From Branchiostoma lanceolatum (lineage: Eukaryota; Chordata; Leptocardii; Amphioxiformes; Branchiostomatidae): DNA of 64,000 nt. A program made the position numbers and the translations under genes. The stretch lies in contig NC_089724.1 of NCBI RefSeq assembly GCF_035083965.1, forward strand, positions 8,224,501-8,288,500, given 5' to 3'. The notes under the pieces were generated by a model. That model saw nothing but the letters and a program-made list of their open reading frames with translations. It was not told where the DNA came from and did no database searches. This document shows positions 1-12,313 of this stretch, in pieces. Position 1 is the stretch's first letter; the number at the start of each line of letters is the position of its first letter.

Positions 1-384
1 AACACCGAACCTAAACTGGATTTGTAGAAACGTTTAGGTTCAGATGAAAAAAACACCTAAACCTCTGGAAACCTCCAGACTTGCAAAAAACCTTAGATTG
101 TGAAAATTGTGCTGGACAAAAATATTGCTGTTTTTGTGTATATTACTGAGCTTTTGTGTTTACTATTGACTACCCGGTACATAATTTTGTCTGTATTGTT
201 TTCAAATTGCATGTCAAATTTATGCCAATATGCAATTCTATGTGTAACCGAAAAATACTAATTTTTAGCACACATATGCCATGGGTTCAGATCCATGATA
301 CCATAGATAGTAGCATTTCATTCATTGCTATATACTGAGACAATTGGTATTTCATTCATAGCTGCTATATTTTATCTACCATAG

Positions 385-3300
385 AACGCTGATGGCATCC
401 AGTCACGGCGACCACAACATCCATGTGACAGACCTGCGTACGGGAAAGTGTATCCGCACCCTGGTTGGCCATTCCCGCACGCCCTGGTGCGTGACCTTTC
501 ACCCCTCGTCCAACGAGATTCTGGCGTCAGGCTGTCTGGATGGGGAAGTCAGAGTTTGGGACCTACATGTGAGTTGTGCTGCTACGTATGACTTTTGATA
601 ATGGTTATCTTTATTGCATATTCATACCAAGAGGAATAAATTCACATATGACCACACGTGATCTACAGGATGTAAAGTATAAAGCATGAAACACTTATGC
701 CAATGCTAAACACAATGTGTTTAAACCCTATACTATTGTATATATATATATATAGTTCTTCTCACTTTTTGAAACACGTGGAAACATAACTGACAAACGT
801 CTGAAACATAAATGCACATCTAATGACCATTTTTTTACCAAGCTCAATCCAGGGGTCAGGTTTCCCTCCTGAAAAGTCTTCTTGTCCCAAAGAAAAAAAA
901 TGCCTTTCCCCTAGTCCAGAACATGCAGAGAAAGTCTTATGGTTGAGAAATATGTTGTGAAAGTCAAAATGAAAGATGGCATCACTTGTTCATGTACATG
1001 TACATGTACATGTGTTTTGTGAACAGCTGTGTACCTGGATGAGTCCTTCCTTGGTCCATTACAATTTATCCATGCACGTTTGAAGAAGATTTTTTCAATG
1101 ATTGAAATTCTCATGTAGTCCTCCTCTTGAATCAGTTTTATTTCATGTCCACATCATATGATAGCCCTTAATTTTCTGTACTCTCTCACACAACGACAGG
1201 GTGGGAGTGAGAGGTGGACGTCGGAGTCCAACACCGTCATCGCATCCCTGACCTTTCACCCCTTGGACCAAGTGTTGGTGATCGCCACGGGCAACGCTCT
1301 CCACTTCTGGGACTGGAGCCAGGACAAACCGTTTGCCTACGTCAAGACGGCGCGGGAGACAGAGAAGATTAGGTAATGGATCAGGGCGTGGTCACGTTCA
1401 CGTCCTAGGTTACGGAAGAAGAACTTTATCGTGCCACAATTGTAACTGGTGCACATGAGAGTTGAATTATTGCTAATTGTTAACAAATATTAACAACTAA
1501 TCCAATCTATGACTAACAGAAGAAATAATCTATAGAAAAAATGTACATGCTTATGCTCTAGAACAGTACGTTTTAGATATTGTATTTTTTTAAAGCAGGC
1601 TGTGACAGAAGTTGACAAGCATCTAAGACTGTGTTTTTGGTAACAAGACAGATGAATTTTGTATGACACATGCACCCCTATCACAACAATGCTCTCAGAT
1701 TGCGATCATACGACAATCATATGGCAGATGTGGTCGCTCTCTTTCTCATTACTATGTTCACTAATGCCTAGCCTGTTAGTTTCCTTTCATTGGCCTGAAG
1801 TATTGTTTATTTGTACAAAATACTGATAGCGGTCATATCACTGCCATTGACAACATTTTAATGAAGTTTTTAGACCAGAGAAGGGTATGGAAAGACCAAG
1901 TTATCTGCCTCTATGTTGAACTGGCCATGGGATTATTGAGGATCCTATCATGTGAAAAGGTACTACTAATAGTAGATTTGTAGTTATGTGTGCATTCAAG
2001 TTTTTTGTTCAGCTCTGATAACATTATAAAATTGTTTTCTCTTTATCGTTTTTCAGACTTGTCAAGTTTGACCCACTTGGTCACCATTTACTGACAGGGA
2101 TTGCCAATGTGCCAAATGTTCGGGTAAGTACAAGAACAATGAGTACAGGTAGGTAGGTAGGTAGTCGACGTGCGTACGAATGTATCTTATATGAAGGAAA
2201 TGTTACCATAAAAGGCCTGGACATTCTTTTTTTTACATAGGTATAAGTTAAATGTTAGATTAAAAGTTAGATGAAACTAGGAATTGAATAAATGTTATGA
2301 CGGTATGTTTGTGACGTGATTCGAGCGTATTATGGTATGATGGTAGAGCTTTGTTAATTGCTCATTTCATTTTAGCAGTTCTCATGCATTTAGAGAGTGT
2401 AAAATAGCCTTGAATTGAGTCCTGTTAGCTTGAGCCCATCTCCAACGTGTTGGCAGACTGTTAGAAGCGGACTAAAACTAACTAGACTCCTGAATAAGAG
2501 GAAACAACACTCATTACAATTTTTTTTCATAAGAATTTCCCATGTTTTCTTTTTCCTCCAGCCATTTGATGCAGGAGTCGTGCAGGTGGACAGCTCGGAC
2601 TCGGAGACAGACATGCTGCCGGAGCCAGATGACTCGGAAATGCCGCCCCGCATGTCTGTCTGGGACCGCCGCTCCCGCGTTCTCCACCGCCTACACTCCA
2701 TGGAGCAGGACCTGCGGCGCCGCCTGGAGCTTCTCAGCAGCGCTGCAGCCCGCCTGGACCAGATGGAGAATGAGATGCGCAACATGATGGGGTCGTTTCA
2801 GGGTCACGACCAGGCGATGCTACCCCGGGGGCGGGTTTCTGCACGGACCTTAGCAGATCCAACCTCCAACCGAGCCGACAGCACTGCCATACGGGCTAGG
2901 AGAGGGGGGAGTGGTAACATGCCTCCTAGTCTACAGGGAACTGCAGGTAGGGCTTCTTCTTCAAGCCTACACGACCTGGATGCTCGTTTATCCATCAACC
3001 ACCAGAGGATACGCAGAACGCAGGAGTTCATCGACAGGTTGCGAGCGCGGCTCGGACTACAGCCGTCTTCTACGCTGAGTAGGTACGAGAACCCTCCGTC
3101 CGATGAACTGCCAGGATTGGGCAGCAGGCGTGGCTCCGAGGGTAGTCAAGGCAACCGGCTGAGATTGACAGCCTCCTCTAGTATGCAAAGCGCCACGAGT
3201 AACACCAGTGACACTGGTAGCAGTAGCCGGAGAAGCCTGCAGTACCGGTCTAGCATCAGACGTAACATTGCCAGCCAGTCTTCTGCACCTGGTATTGAAC

Positions 3301-6300
3301 TGACAACTCCCGTTAGTGTACACAATGCAGGCATAATTAACATGAACAGACCTGGGGTTAGTTATGTTTCAAGAGGCTGTGGAAGTAGGAATTCTTTTGG
3401 TAATGTGAATGCACAAGACACTTCTGCTAGTGGCGGTGTAAATACAACAAGTAATGGTGGTGTGACAACACAAGGCACCAGTGTAACCACTGCTGGTGTG
3501 AATGTAAACCTACCAGAAATTGGTACAAACACAAGCAGTAGTGGTGCCAATGTGCCAGACACTAGTGTTACCACATCTGCCACAAGTGGCTCGAACACAC
3601 AAGTTTCTAGCAGCACAGACAAACCAGGCAATGTTGCAAACACATCAGAGGTAAACACAATAAAGAACTCAATAGGTAGCAATGCGAGACAACCCTGCAA
3701 TACTACTAGCTGTAATGTCAAGAACGAGGCAGCTTCCATAACTACCACTAGTACTGGTAATGTCACAAGGTCCAGGCAGACTGATAGCAATACCAGGGGA
3801 GGAACCTTCCCGCCCGGAGAGAACAACTCTCGCAGGCAGGCAGCAGAAGGTCTGCTTGACCTTGGAAACCCTTCCCCTGGGAGACCCCAGTCAAGGTCAA
3901 ACACATCTCAGACAAACGCTGTGACTCACAAAGGTAAAGACTCTAAGCTTCCTTCCAGTAGAAATACGGGAACGACTCCAAGAAGCATCAGCAGTACTCC
4001 TGACGCGGGAGGTATGCCCCACCATTGGTGGACACTTAGTTTCAGCAACAGTCAGCGTCACTGCCAAGATAGAAGCTTCCCAGTTCCTCACAGTCGTAAC
4101 ACAAGTACGACAAGTACCAGCACTGCTGCCACGTCTACAACAGAGAGCAGTCGCCCCACTATGATGAGCACCAGCACTTCTATGGTTTCCTCCTTGCTTC
4201 GAGGAAACCAGAGAAACAAGTCAACGTCCTCTGCAGAGTCTGTCCGTTCGGCCAGTGCTTCTGTTTCTAGAAACAACAGGGATGCGTCTGGAGAGACACA
4301 TGTTGATGGAACCGAGTCAGAGGAAGACCTAGAGCCTCCCGCAAAGAGAGTCAGGTCTTCCCTACCCTCACACAAAGCATCAACTTCAAGTACAAATCCT
4401 CCAAATGTGGACAGAGCTTCCACCAGTACAAGAGAAGGTGGAAACCAGTCCGTACAGGAAACAGCTTGTCCGTTGTTACCACCGAGGGGTGACCTGAGGT
4501 CATCACCAGCAAGTCTAGCTCTCAGCAGAACTTCCAGTGAGTCTAGTGCAGGGGAAGGGATGCCTGCCTTGAGTGAACACTTTACTCTGCCTTCCTATCA
4601 CGAGGCAGTCACTCACACGGGTGGCGTGGAGACAAATAGAGAAGCCGGCACAACACGAGTTACTGCCGCGCAAAGCTCCGCCACTACAGCTCAAACCACG
4701 ACAGCATCCCGTACAGAGTACGGCGGATACGCCAGGATCGGCTACTTCTCTGCCAGGCCAGTGCGGAGGGGAGCAGTCAGGAGGACATGGACGGAGAGCC
4801 AGCAGTCGGGGGACGATGTGGAGAGTGCTTCAGGCATAGAGAGCCAGCTCAGGTACCAGGCACATCAGGTCAACACTGCCAGGAGGAGGCTGGACTCACT
4901 ACGGCTGAGGAGTCTACGGGCACTTAGATCACGGGCACAGAGGTTAGCATACAATAGCTATTTTTGTTGTTATTGTTATTGGGTAGGCCGACTACTCTCT
5001 CTTTTCAGCCAGGGGCTGAATTGCGAGGAGCGCACGATTGGCGGGGCTGAATCCCAAGGATCTGGAGTGACTGCCATTCGGAGTGCGGGTGACCTCAATA
5101 CAACAATTGCTCCATGTGCAGCCATAGGTTGCCATGCACTATGGTTGTGCTGAGGCTTTACCTAGAGTGTCTATCAGATGACTGGATGGTTGAGTTGATA
5201 TTTTTTTGGTTGACATTTTACTGAAAAAATTGTTGCTTTCGAATGGTAAAGATGGTCTTTATCAAATCTTGAGGGTTTCGCTGAGGATCACCCATAGAGT
5301 CTTATCAGACCACTGGCTTTATATTGAATTTTTGGCTGAAATTCTACTGGAAAATTTGTTCCTTTTAATAGAAAAAGTTGTTCTTTACCAAAGTGAATGA
5401 AACGTCCACTGTGTCATTACATGACCTAAGGGGTACTGAGCAATGGGTGAAAGAAAAGTCTAGAAATAGCAAATTACAGCACAAATACATGTTATAATAA
5501 TCCAGTGAACTAAAACAAAACCTATCCAAGATGTGTGAATAAACGTGTGTTCATGGATCGAACTGTGCATGTGCAGGTCATAGCTGAAGGTCCCTGAGAT
5601 ATAAATTAACACGTCTGGACCTGACAAAATACTCACTCACTCACTCACTCACTCACTCACTCACTCACTCACTCACTCACTCACTCACTCACTCACTCAC
5701 TCACTCACTCACTCACTCACTCACACTGTATAAAGCATGGTCGAGACAAGAACTGTCAGGCCTTCAACTTTTAACTGGGCATGCACAGTTGGATCTGTGA
5801 ACATGCTAATATTGAGGTTCTTGTCCTAGGGCCATGTCCGGAGAGAGTCCCTACGAGTCGCAGTCCACGGTGACCCGACCGGTGGTGTGGCAGACCTTCT
5901 CCCACCCCACAGAGCCCCAGCCCCCCGTCACCCCCACCAGGGCGGGGAGTCTGGAACCCACCTCCGCTGGCGATGGTACGGTCCAGGAGAGCGCCTTCTC
6001 AACAAACGTGCCGTCACGCTTTTATGGCCAACACACCAGGTGAGTTAGATCTTTTACGGTTTGCCAAAATGATGTTGACTTACTTAAAAACTGGAGTGAT
6101 TAGAAGCAGAATCTTTCTTGCATTTTATCCACTTGATGATACATATTCAGATACAGTCAAATCTGTACTAGTAGAAGTGACCACCTCTACATTTGAACAT
6201 AAGAACCACCTGGCCAATGTGACCACTTTTTGGTGGTCCTGTAGATAATTTTCCCCATTGACACAAGCACTGAGAATCATGTCTGTAGTGACTGCCTAGA

Positions 6301-9300
6301 CCAGAGTTCTTTGTTTTAAGTACTTGCTTTTCATAGTTTCTTTTTTTAAGCTCTTAACAGTTCTGTTTATGATGTGATGTTCCAGATCAGAGAGTCATCG
6401 CAGCCCCCTGGGTTACATCATGCGCAGACATGCACTGAATGAAGGAGACAGGTAAAAATAGATGTAACATATGACAAACCTACAAAGTGTAGTGGATCAC
6501 CCCGTGGTAACTAATTTGGTGTAAGCCTGAGTGTAGCAAGTGTATTTGCAAGTGTATTTGTAAGTTTGGCATGGGCATTTGTAAAACATGTTTGTACGTA
6601 AAGCTATGAATGTGTGTAGAAATATGGCCTTCTTTAGATTGTATCCATTGTCAGAACAAAAATGCAGTCACTCTGTTAACATTGTATAGGTATTGTGATA
6701 CTGATGTGTGCATAAAGATGTAGCACTACATCAGAACATTGCAGCAAGGTAGGAAATGAGACGTCCTTTACCACAACATTAAAACATTTCTTGTGATGTT
6801 TTTTTCGTCATCAGGGAGGGATCTGATCGTGGTGGTGAGCGGGTACGGCGGCGTCTTCACGGCCGTTTCAGACACCACACGGCTGGATCCTCAAGGTGAT
6901 GGCTTTTCCCTAAGTTTATTCAGTCTCCTAGAATCAAAAACACTTCTGACACTGCTATGCTTACCATCCATACGGCAGTTGAGAATAGTGTTTAGGCTGT
7001 CTTTCCCTCAGATTTAGTAAAGAAAGGATGGGATAACTTCACTTTAGCAAAATGTAAGCAGAGCATGAACCTTTTGTTTTGAATGACAAGGTTATATTTG
7101 TATGGGAGACCTTCATGGCGAAGATAAATGACAAGCTTCCTCACCGTAACTCGAGTGTAAATAAAGGCACAAACAAACCACTAGTGTAGCTGATTTTGAT
7201 ACAAAGTAATACAATCTGATACGAGTTTTATTGACTACATGATATCAAACTTTCTCAGATGCTGCTACTCCTTGTAGAGCCCAGTCACGAGTACGGCAAA
7301 GATGAATGACAAGCTTCCTCACCACTATTGTAGCTGATTTTGATACAATGTAATTCAATCTGATAAGAGTTTTATCGTCTAAGATTATCCAACTTTCTCC
7401 AATGCTTTTTGTTGTAGGGCCCAGCCAAGAGTGGAGTACGTCCACCCCCACTACCGCAGTGTTTTCCACGGCTCCCATCGACCATCCAATGCCGTCCACT
7501 CCGCCATTAACAGGGCCATTGCAGGTGAGCCCTCATGATGTCAGCCATCTTAATCCATGATTTAGAGGCTGCAAAATCTGAACAGTGTCTCATACTGTTT
7601 CAGGGTTTTTCTTGGTAAAATTTGCATGGGGGAGTATTGCAAGGGAGCCGAGCGACCAAGCGGGGGATGGTGTTGAAGGGGGGTTCCCACAGGGTGGAGT
7701 TTTAGAGAACGTTAAGTAAAATGGGGTATTTTAAGGCTTCCTTAGGTGGAAATTACTGTCAGACAGGTCACAGTTGAGGACTATGGCCATATGTGGCCTA
7801 GTGTCATACCTGGTCAATCAAAATTTTATGCTGGTCAGAAGATCCATTCCCCAGGGTAAGGGGTGCATGGTCAGGGCATGGGGGCGCAGCACCCCTGTAA
7901 TACAGTTCAGATAAAGCCCTGCTGTTTAAAGATATACTCTCTTGTACGAGGTCTAGTCTGTTGAGATTATCTTTTGAATGGATAGTTCAATCTACTTCTT
8001 AGGTCTATCCTTCTTATGCCCCTATTACATTAACACTAAAAAACAGTCCTTAAGTGGCACTTTTAATACATTATTTTTTAATTGAATTAAAACCACAGGA
8101 GCCTTTATTGGTACAGGAGAGTCAGCTGTGGCCAGTAACATTGTGAACACCACCCACCGTCTACAGTGGTGGGACTTCACCAAGTACCAGCTACCAGAGA
8201 TCAGCGATGGTAAGATGTCACCACACTGTTTTTGTGCAGGGTTTTATGTGATGCATTTAAGATCTTTTTATGATACATGCAGTATACAAGAAGTTCAAAT
8301 TATCTTCACATAAAGTAATAGCTAAAGCATTGAATGAAACGTTTGGATATGTAGTGATTATGTACTTGTCTCTGCAGGAGATCATTGATGTATTAAAAAA
8401 AAATGATAACACAAAATATTTCAATACATTTTCGTTATAATACTGACTTGTCAGTCATGTACCCTGGATAAAAAATTGAATTTCTTTTATAAAGGAAATG
8501 TTGTTTCTTGGTTTGGCTGATGTTGCACAGCTAGCCGCTATTAAGGGTAAACCCTAAAGAAAATGTAACATCAAAGTAAGCAGCTGTGGCAACATCATTC
8601 TTATACTATGACTATCTTCTTGTATCAACAATCTTATAACAATGCTTTCTCCCATCCTCCCTCTCACAGCCAGTGCAAACGTGATCGTTCCCCACTGTAA
8701 GATCCACAACGATGCCAGCATCGACATCTCCAAGGACGGCTGTTACCTAGCAACCTTCATCCCCAGTCACCGTGGTTTCCCCGACGACGCTGTCCTGTCC
8801 ATCATCTCCCTGCAGAAGGACAGTCTGGGCGACATCCTGTATGCCAAGAGCTTTGGTGAGATGGTCGTTGTTTACAATGGAAAAAATCTGCATGTTTACT
8901 TTCTCCTTGCTACCTAACTCTGTAACCAGTAAGGAATGGGGTGCCATATGGCTACTTCAGTGTGCTAAAGGTTAAAAAGCCAACACACTTGTCGAAAACA
9001 GTAAGGGTGACCCTGTGGGCTTGGCTGTAAAAGGGAGCAGTGGTAAAATCTATATTATTGCACTGCAAGCCTTGTTAAAAGTGTATGCTTTGCCTCATTC
9101 CAGATGATAGCCGCTTCTCCATTGTCTTACCTCAGACAGTGGTTGTGCTAATAAAAAAAGAGCACAACACTATGTTAAATTCTACCTTGAAAAGTGACAA
9201 TCTGTAGATTTATCTGTGAGACAGGATGCATTTTGAATTCATGATCATTGTACTATGACCACCTTTCGAATAGCTGCAAGTGTTAAAAAGGCGATTGAAG

Positions 9301-11776
9301 TCCAACAAGTGGTGTTTTATCTATTACTGTTTTTTTATTTTCACTGTTAATCATGGGCAGCTACATGTATTTACATGTATCTGGGCCACTTGCAAACATC
9401 TAGCTAGAATAACTACTGTAGTTTTGAAAAAAAAAAGCCAGATTAGCGTCAATTGTTAATGATTTAGGGGTAATACATGAATGAATATGTATCAGAGCCT
9501 TGGTGTATGGGCCCTTGAAACACACCCCCTATCCCGTCAAATAGCCCTCTAATTTACAACTGTTAACAACGTTAGCTGCTTCCTCAGGTCCCAATGCCAT
9601 CTCTGTGAGCATCTCTCCCCTGGGGAACTACGTGTTGGTGGGGCTGGCCTCGCGCATGCTCCACTGGCAGCTGGTGGACAAACAGATGGTGGCCCAGGTG
9701 TTCCAGCTCAGACCGGCCGCAGAGAAGGCTTTGGAGGGGACTCTTGTGGTAAGGAGGGGAGGGGGAGGGATATGTGTGTGTGTCTGTGTGTGTGTCTGTG
9801 TGTATCTGTGAGTGTGTTGTGACTAATGTATGAGATTGAGTGAGTGAGTATGGGGGAGAACAAGCTGTGAGAGAGATACAACACAGACATATTTGCCATA
9901 TGCTGTCGTACGTCTTTCGTACAGTTCTGAAGCAAGTCAATGGCAGTTAACTTAAGTCCTGTTTAGGAATACCGAAATGCTGCATCCTCTTGAAAGTACT
10001 CAGTGTGCTTTTTTCTTTGCCAATTTGAAGTGTATTATAGTCTCTGTGCCAAGGCTTATCCAGTTGAATAAAAAGGAATGATAACTTTGCTGGCACTTTG
10101 AGATATTGGAAGCAGTAACATCCCTGTTGATGTGATACCAAAGATACAAGTTGAATGCTTCTCCTTGTGTTCCCAGTTTGTATAGAACCTGATGCATAGT
10201 AAGCATATACATGATGTATATAGAGTATTTTCTTGTGTTCCCAGCATGTACAGAATGTGATGCACCACTGTGACCCAGAGAGACGGAGCCATGTCAGTGT
10301 GAACTCTGCCTGCTGGCTGCCTGGTACAGGCAGGGGCCTGGTGTACGGCACCAACAGGGGACATCTACAGATCTGTAGGCTGGGGTGAGTACCAGAACAC
10401 TCAACTTGCACATGGCCATACAAGTCAACAGGCTGTCCACTACTGTCAGGCTACTGTCAGAGTAAAGTATTGAGGACTCATTTTCTGCCAATTAGACAAA
10501 AGGTGCAATGACTATTACTAGTATTTTTCCAACATGCTAAGATGTTGTGACGGCAAGTTTGTAGAATATTTCTGAAACAAATACTTAGTGACAGTTGGGT
10601 AAGAAGGAACTAATTATCAATTTAAATTGATTGAGTATTGCTACTAGTATTAGCCCATTCTTACACAATTGTCTCTGAAGTATTTATGTCAGAAATATTC
10701 TACAAACGTACCACCACCACATAGTATGTAGAAAACAGACCACAACTATTGTTACCCTTCCACTCGTACCATAGCAATAAAGGTTTCCATTGAACAGTTG
10801 TTGACTATCACTAAAGTAGGATATGTAGTTGGGTGCGGTGTTTGAAAAATGTTCTGGTCTACTAGCAATTTGGCATATGGCACCCTGAGAACAGGTATGT
10901 CCCTGTGGCTCAGTTGGTAGCAGCCTCACAGTTACAAGATCCTGTAAGAGCCTGTTTCCAATTAGTTGGTAACCTGGAGATACTGGTTCAACATCTGTCT
11001 GAAGGGAGATGTTGTGGTCAGATGTTTGAGGAGGTGCCTCGAGCATGTTAAAGGGGAAGGGCTAGCAACTCCTCCTTCCGTAAAAAAATACCCTGCTACT
11101 GAAACAACAAGGAAACTTCTGAATGGAGTTTAAACTGTAAAAGCCAACACAATAAATTGACTTACCCAAATTTTCGACTGAACAGCTACAGTCATTTTCA
11201 AGGAATGAACCATCCACTGCTTCTGTGACGTCACGTTATGCAGATGAGACATGTGATTTGGTGAGCAGTGGATCATATGTTGCAGAAAGTCTACGGCGCC
11301 CTCCGTCTCTGTTGAGGGATGGTTGTAATGCCCGGATGTAGATGGACTCCTTAATCCCTCTTGCAAAATATTCTGATTCTGTGTCCAGGATCTTAACCTT
11401 GTCCAATGAAACCGAGTGTCCAGGCGACTCTATGTGTATGTGTTGAGATACTTCAGAAGAGGTTGTGCCCTATGGCACTACGGCGAAGGAACTATTAGAA
11501 TAACACAGTTTTGTTTTCTGCAGGTATGAGCCAGGCAGCCAGCAGGAGCAGCCGGAGGAGCCCAGACTCGGGCCGGCGCTGAACCCGTTTCCTCCCGGCA
11601 GCGGCGGCGGCGGGAACGCACGCATCACGACCCGGCGCTTCTCTGGCAGCGTGGCCCAGAGGGTGGTGAGAGAGCGAGGCGTACAGCACCCCATGACGAA
11701 CACGACAGCCACGCAGACTCCACCGGGCATGACGTCAGCGGGAACTCAGACAGACCAGGACATATCCTCCATATAA
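385..11776 (+). CDS. AMBRA1: AMBRA1 autophagy/CUL4-DDB1 adaptor, 3' part (5' exons off window)
   Basis: Scaffold of the Beclin-1 autophagy pathway and substrate receptor of CUL4-DDB1 ubiquitin ligase (known for the family). Coding exons: 385-568, 1200-1372, 2057-2123, 2562-4942, 5830-6039, 6386-6451, 6815-6895, 7418-7524, 8099-8209, 8670-8855, 9588-9748, 10245-10384, 11524-11776. All junctions are GT-AG and the frame stays open for 1,372 residues. Exons 1-3 encode N-terminal WD40 blades ([44 protein letters not shown]). The 2.4 kb exon is Ser/Thr-rich low complexity with a short charged helix near its start. Exons 8099-10384 encode the second half of the split propeller ([35 protein letters not shown]). 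The last exon carries two TQT dynein-light-chain-type motifs, then stop TAA at 11774-11776. Human AMBRA1 is about 1,300 residues, so this is near complete but lacks its start. Confidence 0.96.
5631..5724. repeat. (ACTC)n microsatellite
   Basis: About 23 perfect copies of the tetramer ACTC in the AMBRA1 intron between exons 2562-4942 and 5830-6039. Confidence 0.98.
7117..7440. repeat. Degenerate tandem duplication spanning an AMBRA1 splice acceptor
   Basis: Two copies of about 150-170 bases lie in tandem, both containing ATGACAAGCTTCCTCACC and AGCTGATTTTGATACAA. The second copy ends with the real acceptor and exon start (TTGTAGGGCCCAGCCAAGAG at about 7413). The first ends with a decayed version (CTTGTAGAGCCCAGTCACGAG at about 7271). 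Confidence 0.75.
8970..9045 (+). repeat. Dispersed repeat fragment, related to 30325-30530
   Basis: CACTTGTCGAAAACAGTAAGGGTGACCC...TGTGGGCTTGGC resembles the block at 30.4 kb that reads CACTTAAATCGAAAAGAGTGAAGGTGACCCGGTGTGCTTGGC. Two diverged copies of one family within introns of different genes. Confidence 0.5.
9774..9815. repeat. (TG)n-rich microsatellite
   Basis: Imperfect TGTGTC/TGTG array just after the AMBRA1 exon 9588-9748 donor site. Confidence 0.85.
10895..11115 (+). mobile_element. Probable tRNA-derived SINE
   Basis: The segment opens with CCCTGTGGCTCAGTTGGTAG, which fits a tRNA A-box at about 10908. About 75 bases later it has CTGGTTCAACATC, close to a B-box at about 10982. It ends in a short unrelated body with an A-run near 11083. 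Box spacing is tRNA-like and it sits in an AMBRA1 intron. There is no full cloverleaf, so it is not called as a tRNA gene. Confidence 0.55.
11130..11295. repeat. Dispersed element, copy 1 (also at 24.6 and 43.5 kb)
   Basis: Shares GACTTACCCAAATTTT, ACGTTATGCAGAT and TTGGTGAGCAGTGGATCATA with the element at 24603-24765. The arm AAAATTTGGGTAAGTCCAAT also occurs at 43555-43575. A non-autonomous element with inverted ends is likely. Confidence 0.6.
11744..11752 (+). other. Second TQT motif near the AMBRA1 C-terminus
   Basis: The last AMBRA1 exon encodes ATQTP at about 11708-11722 and GTQTD at 11741-11755, the second only about seven residues before the stop. Human AMBRA1 has two TQT motifs that bind dynein light chain and tether the complex to the cytoskeleton; the paired spacing is retained here. 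Function in this animal is inferred. Confidence 0.7.
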
Positions 11777-11791
11777 CACTCACACACAAGA

Positions 11792-11797
11792 AATAAA
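11792..11797 (+). promoter_or_regulatory. Candidate AMBRA1 polyadenylation signal (AATAAA)
   Basis: AATAAA lies 16 bases after the AMBRA1 stop. A second AATAAA at 12308-12313 could give a longer 3' UTR of about 0.5 kb. Which is used cannot be told from sequence. Confidence 0.45.
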
Positions 11798-12313
11798 GGC
11801 TCCGCCCCTGAGGTGTCGCCAAAAACGCACTTGAAATGTAACTACGGTATCGTTTATGTGTAGTTTTTCCCCTGCAACAGTAACACAGTGTGCAGTACTG
11901 TAAAAGCCTATGTAAAATTCTGTACATAATACCTGTACATAATATGTGTTAACTGCTTAAGAGCGCAATGCTACAGCAATGCACTTCCCGTTGTGAACCC
12001 CCCTAAATACCATCCTTGACAAGTGCGCTGTTTGCCCCTACAGTCTTTTAAGTGTTAATGAAAGGAGCCATGTAAAATATTGTGTTATGATATTTCTGTA
12101 TCAACTGCCTGTACAGAGGCTTAATAACTAGTAGCCAAGAGGTCACTCTACTATAATAAGTGCAAATAATGTATGCATGTAATATATGAAAATACCTTTC
12201 TGTTTTACACCATGCTGTCAAGAAATCATTTTTCAGGCAATACTTAATATTCAGTTCCTTTGTTTTCGATTTCTTTGTTCATTGATAAGATATTACAGAT
12301 GCTTAGCAATAAA

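Noticed and set aside
2390-4423. Several antisense frames opposite the large AMBRA1 exon
   Set aside because: They mirror a long GC-rich sense exon with clear splice sites and family continuity.
10895-10995. A tRNA gene
   Set aside because: A- and B-box words are present but no acceptor stem or anticodon arm pairs convincingly; a SINE head fits better.
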